From contig NC_134753.1 in NCBI RefSeq assembly GCF_050436995.1, forward strand, positions 11,842,001 to 11,906,000: a DNA stretch of 64,000 nt. Direction: 5' to 3'. This DNA is from Anticarsia gemmatalis (lineage: Eukaryota; Arthropoda; Insecta; Lepidoptera; Erebidae). The notes below the pieces were generated by a model. It saw only the letters and a program-made list of their open reading frames with translations. It had not been told where the DNA came from and did no database searches. Shown here piece by piece: positions 60,815 to 64,000 of this stretch. The position numbers were made by a program, and so were the translations under genes. Numbering within the stretch: the stretch's first letter is position 1; the number at the start of each line of letters is the position of its first letter.

Positions 60815-61011
60815 AGTAGCTTTTACCCGCTCCGCCACCTAAATTTTCCTATGGGAACGCGTAATTTTCCCGGGGTAAAAAGTAGCCTATGTCTTTTCTG
60901 GGGTATCAAAATATCTCCATATCAAATTTCATGCATATTGGTTCAGTAGTTTAGGCGTGAATGAGTAACAGACAGACAGAGTTACTTTCGCATTTACAAT
61001 ATTAGTATGGA
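60815..61011 (-). mobile_element. family-2 Helitron in nidogen intron 1
   Basis: The minus strand starts TCCATACTAATATTGTAAAT and GCGAAAGTAACTCTGTC, then CACGCCTAAACTACTGAAC, and ends GGAGCGGGTAAAAGCTA (CTAG degraded to CTAC). It sits 128 bp before exon 2. Confidence 0.7.
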
Positions 61012-61139
61012 TAATAAGCTATAATGATAAATAATTAAAATGTGAAATAAGCCATATCTATGATGTTAAACGATTACCTGTAAGAACAATCATTGACGCT
61101 TGGCACTGGTTATTGAAAATGTCATTTGCTTCTTTACAG

Positions 61140-61630
61140 ATAAATAACTTCGGAGTACTCTCATTCCGGACAGACATCCCGTCTTTCCTAAACATCGAGT
61201 TCCCGCTACCGTACCCCTCCATAGCAGCATTCTACACTAACGTAGATACCACAGAACAAGGCGCGATCTACTACAGAGAGACAGACGAACCCCACGTCTT
61301 ATCCAAAGCAGAGGAGAGCGTTCAGAACAACTTCCATGAATACTATGACTTTAAGCCAACCAGTGTGTTCATTGCCACCTGGCTTGATGTCACATACTCT
61401 ACGAACAAACCGAACCCACCAAGGAACAGCTTCCAAGTCGCCATTATTAGCAACGGCACAGAAAGTTTCACGGAACTCCTGTATCCTGAACGTGACATCC
61501 AATGGATCCAAAAAGAGACTGAAATCGTAAGCCAACCCGATGCTAAGGCTCAGGCTGGTTTCGTGTCAGAAGATGGACGCATGCTTCCCATGCGAGGCTC
61601 TGGTAGCCATCAGATCAGAAATATTGTTGC
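61140..61630 (+). CDS. Ndg: nidogen coding exon 2: most of the NIDO domain
   Basis: Encodes residues 62-224 plus two bases of 225. It carries NIDO landmarks in order: NNFGVLSF, FYTNVDTTEQGAIYYRE, VFIATWLDVTYS, NSFQVAIISNGTESFTELLYP, DIQWIQ and AQAGF, then the GSGSHQIRNIVAWSN segment across the junction. The acceptor is TTTACAG before 61140 and the donor GTAAGT at 61631. An ATG upstream at 61119 lies in the intron and is not a start. Family knowledge: the NIDO (G1) region of nidogens is globular and extracellular. Confidence 0.92.
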
Positions 61631-61707
61631 GTAAGTATTCATAAAATTTTAAATTACTTTAACTATGTTGAGCTGCTAGCTTAAATCAATGTTATCTTCA
61701 ATTCCAG
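61631..61707 (+). other. Ndg: nidogen intron 2 (77 bp, phase 2)
   Basis: Starts GTAAGT and ends TTCAATTCCAG. It splits the Ala codon (GC|A) and contains in-frame stops if read through, so splicing is required to join the NIDO end to the EGF/G2F exon. Confidence 0.9.
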
Positions 61708-64000
61708 ATGGTCTAATACACATGAGCCCGGGAAGTACGTATTCCGTATTGGAAATATACCTCCAGAAGGAAACGTTGCTGTTCCAGATCAATACAATCA
61801 GAGCGAATTGGAAATCGAGGAGGAAGCTAAAACATGTGGACAGACTGGTTCAATCGTGTGCCATACGGAGGCTAGATGTATAGACTATCCAGCAGGAATT
61901 TGCTGCCAATGTAACGAGGGATACTATGGAAATGGAAAATCGTGTATTAAAAACGATCTCCCACTGCGAGTCCATGGAAAAATTAACGGTATCTTGAATG
62001 ACGTGAAGTTGAACGACGTCGATATACAAGCGTACGTGGTGGTTAGTGACGGTAGAGCGTACACAGCGCTCTCCCTCGTGCCGCAAGGACTCGGCAGCAG
62101 TATGCAACTACTCAATGTACTAGGAGGAGTTGTAGGTTGGTTGTTCGCGAAGCCGGCATCATCTGCCAAAAACGGTTACCAATTAACGGGATCTTTATTC
62201 AATCACACAGCAGACGTATGGTTCCCAGCATCTGGTGATAGAGTTTCAATCAACCAGGAATACTTTGGACACGACGTCTTCGATCAAATTACTTTAGAGA
62301 CTGATATCAGAGGTACAATTCCAGTGGTTCTAACAGGAACCTCACTAGAGATAACGGACTATGATGAGCAATACACTGTCGTCAAACCTGGTGTACTAAG
62401 GGCCGACTCGAGCAGAACATTTAAAAATAAAATTACGGGCGAAACAATTGAACAAAGAGTTTCTCAAACTTTCACATTCAGTACATGCCGTTTTGCTCCT
62501 CCAACGGCCGAAGAAAACACACCATTAACTTTAAAAGTATCCAAGAATTACTTGGGCTACGAAAGTCCAGCGAATATTGTTAGGTATGGTATGACTAACA
62601 GAGTATTCCTTCTCGGTCAAGAAGATCCTTGCATCAAGGGCCGCGACACTTGCAGCCCTCACAGCACATGCGTGGTACAAGGAGACACGTTTGCCTGTGT
62701 TTGTCAGTCTGGGTTCGCAACTATCCAACATGAGGACTCAACGGCTTGCATAGATATAGACGAGTGTGCGGCCGGAACCCACAACTGTCACGCTAACGCT
62801 GACTGCTACAATCACGCCGGTGGCTTCCAATGCAGGTGTCGACAAGGGTTCACAGGTGACGGATATAAATGCGAGGCTCTATCACCTTGCTATAACAAGA
62901 ACTGCGACCCGAATGCGCGTTGCGTAGAATCTGGTCAAGAAGCTTCGTGCGTCTGTAACCCAGGATTCGTTGGTGACGGACAATTTTGTTACGAAGGACA
63001 GCCCCGAGAGTCGCCTGATAACAACGAAGCTGATTACAATGACTCTGTCGTGTTACCAAACTGTGACAGAGACAACGTGTGTTCATGCCCGCCAGGCTAC
63101 TCAGACTACAGAGACTCATTGAACAACAGGTTGTGTCGACTAGACAGCTACAATGTTCCAATACCTGAACCAAACAATGAGCCATACTATTTTCCTCTGT
63201 CTTCTGTGATTACTACGCCACAGCCTACTCCGTATGCACCACCCGCAGGAGACCTTACTAGCGGTTCGGGAGGTGATCGTAACTACCAGCCAGGACAAAA
63301 CAATCAACAGAATGGCTATGACCAAAACCAAGGCAACAATTACCCATCACCAACAGATAACAATTACAACGTACCACCGGAGTACAATGGTGAACCAACC
63401 CCAAGGAACAATAATCAACAACAGCCAGAATATGAATATCCAACTGAGAGGAATGTTTATGTAAACCAATGGGGTGATAACCAACAACCTACAAACCCAC
63501 CAGAGAACAATTTTGACCAACGGCCGCAAGACAACTATAACCAAGAGCCGCCAAATAATTATGACCAAGGGCAGGAAAACAATTATAATCAGGGCGGACA
63601 AAACGGTTACAACCAAGGAGGACAAACCAATTACAACCAAGGTTCACAAAATAATTACGAACCCCAAACACCAAGGAATTACAATCCCCAGCCGCAATTC
63701 AACTACGATCAGCAGCCGCAAAATACCTATGAGCAAAGGACTCCCAGGAATTACGATCCACAAAACCAATACAATTATGATCAGCAAACACCTAGCTATG
63801 ATCCACGCACACCACCGGCACCTACCTACGATCAACAAAACAATTACGGCCAACAACCTCAAAACAATTATGATCAACAGCCACAAAACAACTATGATCA
63901 ACAGCCACAAAACAACTATGATCAACAAAACAATAATGATCAACTACCTTACAATTACGATGAGCCTAACAACAACTACGACCCTTATCAGCCAACATCT
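61708..64000 (+). CDS. Ndg: nidogen coding exon 3 (partial): NIDO end, EGF, G2F, EGF-like x3, Tyr/Asn/Gln-rich tract
   Basis: Open for 764 full codons to the last base of the window. In spliced numbering: residues 226-240 finish NIDO (GKYVFRIGN); about 268-304 is an EGF module with six cysteines; about 307-488 is the G2F beta-barrel (LPLRVHGKINGIL to TFTFSTCRF), which in nidogens binds perlecan and collagen IV; about 531-575 is EGF 2; about 575-615 is a calcium-binding EGF (DIDEC, and CYNHAGGFQC fitting the Asn-hydroxylation motif C-x-[DN]-x4-[FY]-x-C); about 617-656 is EGF 4. A shorter Cys-poor module (NCDRDNVCSCPPGY) follows. From about residue 716 the chain is low complexity with repeats like NNYDQQPQ, rich in Asn, Gln, Tyr and Pro. 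Continuation beyond the window is certain since no stop or donor is reached. Confidence 0.92.

Larger units (their letters stand above)
57142..61139 (+). other. Ndg: nidogen intron 1 (phase 0)
   Basis: The intron starts GTAAGT and ends TTCTTTACAG. It contains two LINE 3'-tail fragments (57596-57655, 59130-59320), a 42-bp direct repeat pair (58261-58302 and 58387-58428), and a family-2 Helitron (60815-61011) only 128 bp before exon 2. The short ORFs at 58584-58814 and 59352-59558 show no domain or splice support and I treat them as chance. Confidence 0.88.
56959..64000 (+). other. Ndg: nidogen gene, 5' part (three coding exons in window, 3' end missing)
   Basis: Gene span assembled by splicing 56959-57141, 61140-61630 and 61708-64000, giving 989 in-frame residues and still open at the window edge. 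Domain order is signal peptide, NIDO, EGF, G2F, three EGF-like modules, then a Tyr/Asn/Gln-rich tract. NIDO plus G2F together are diagnostic of nidogen/entactin, which links laminin and collagen IV networks in basement membranes. The thyroglobulin and YWTD propeller modules expected at the C-terminus would lie beyond the window. Intron 1 is 3998 bp (phase 0) and carries transposon fragments; intron 2 is 77 bp (phase 2). Confidence 0.93.

Noticed and set aside
63347..63943. Hydrophobic minus-strand ORFs rich in Ile, Val and Leu
   Set aside because: Shadows of the Asn/Gln/Tyr-rich nidogen tract read backwards.
1..64000. Endogenous viral sequence
   Set aside because: No viral polymerase, capsid or envelope motif was recognised on either strand.

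Overview
This window looks like nuclear DNA of a moth or butterfly (Lepidoptera). It is AT-rich, its genes are spliced, and it is crowded with short Helitron-type elements (TC...CTAG ends, GTTT microsatellite), SINEs and a LINE 3' tail of the kinds I know from Lepidoptera. The order is inferred from this repeat set plus the insect-type nidogen; I cannot name the species.

Only two protein-coding genes can be supported. (1) At 8610-9795 (+), a downstream exon encodes a membrane-anchor-like segment followed by an almost unbroken run of hexapeptides of the form PP[G/D]xx[L/I], about 53 clean units. It follows a strong splice acceptor, so its first exon lies upstream and was not found. (2) From 56959 to the right edge (+) lie the first three coding exons of nidogen, a basement-membrane glycoprotein: signal peptide, NIDO domain, EGF, G2F beta-barrel, three more EGF-like modules, then a long Tyr/Asn/Gln-rich low-complexity tract that runs off the window. 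Intron 1 is 4.0 kb and intron 2 is 77 bp.

The roughly 47 kb between the genes holds no supportable coding gene; the many short ORFs there look like chance. It is a layered transposon landscape. At 0.2-2 kb there is a LINE 3' tail and a 1.5 kb hAT-like element with a Helitron nested in it. At 2-22 kb there are 5S-rRNA-headed and tRNA-headed SINEs, a wrecked IS630/Tc1-type transposase at 10.2-10.9 kb and several Helitrons. A dense island at 18.5-25.7 kb includes a full-length but dead mariner (23407-24698), a full-length 5S-SINE with a 16-bp target duplication, and a chimeric Helitron. The stretch 25.7-39.5 kb is mostly unique sequence with two CpG-rich PIF/Harbinger-like MITEs (30.6 and 36.0 kb). 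At 39.5-45.4 kb there are more Helitrons, one split by a SINE. A rosa-type mariner MITE with perfect TA duplications lies at 50541-50754. GC-rich, promoter-like patches near 47.2, 47.7 and 51.8 kb are the best guesses for regulatory DNA or non-coding first exons.

The two genes do not obviously work together; both products are probably secreted or membrane-exposed. The most unusual item is the hexapeptide-repeat protein. The most informative structural items are the chimeric Helitron, the exchange of head and tail modules between SINE families, and the nested insertions that give relative ages.
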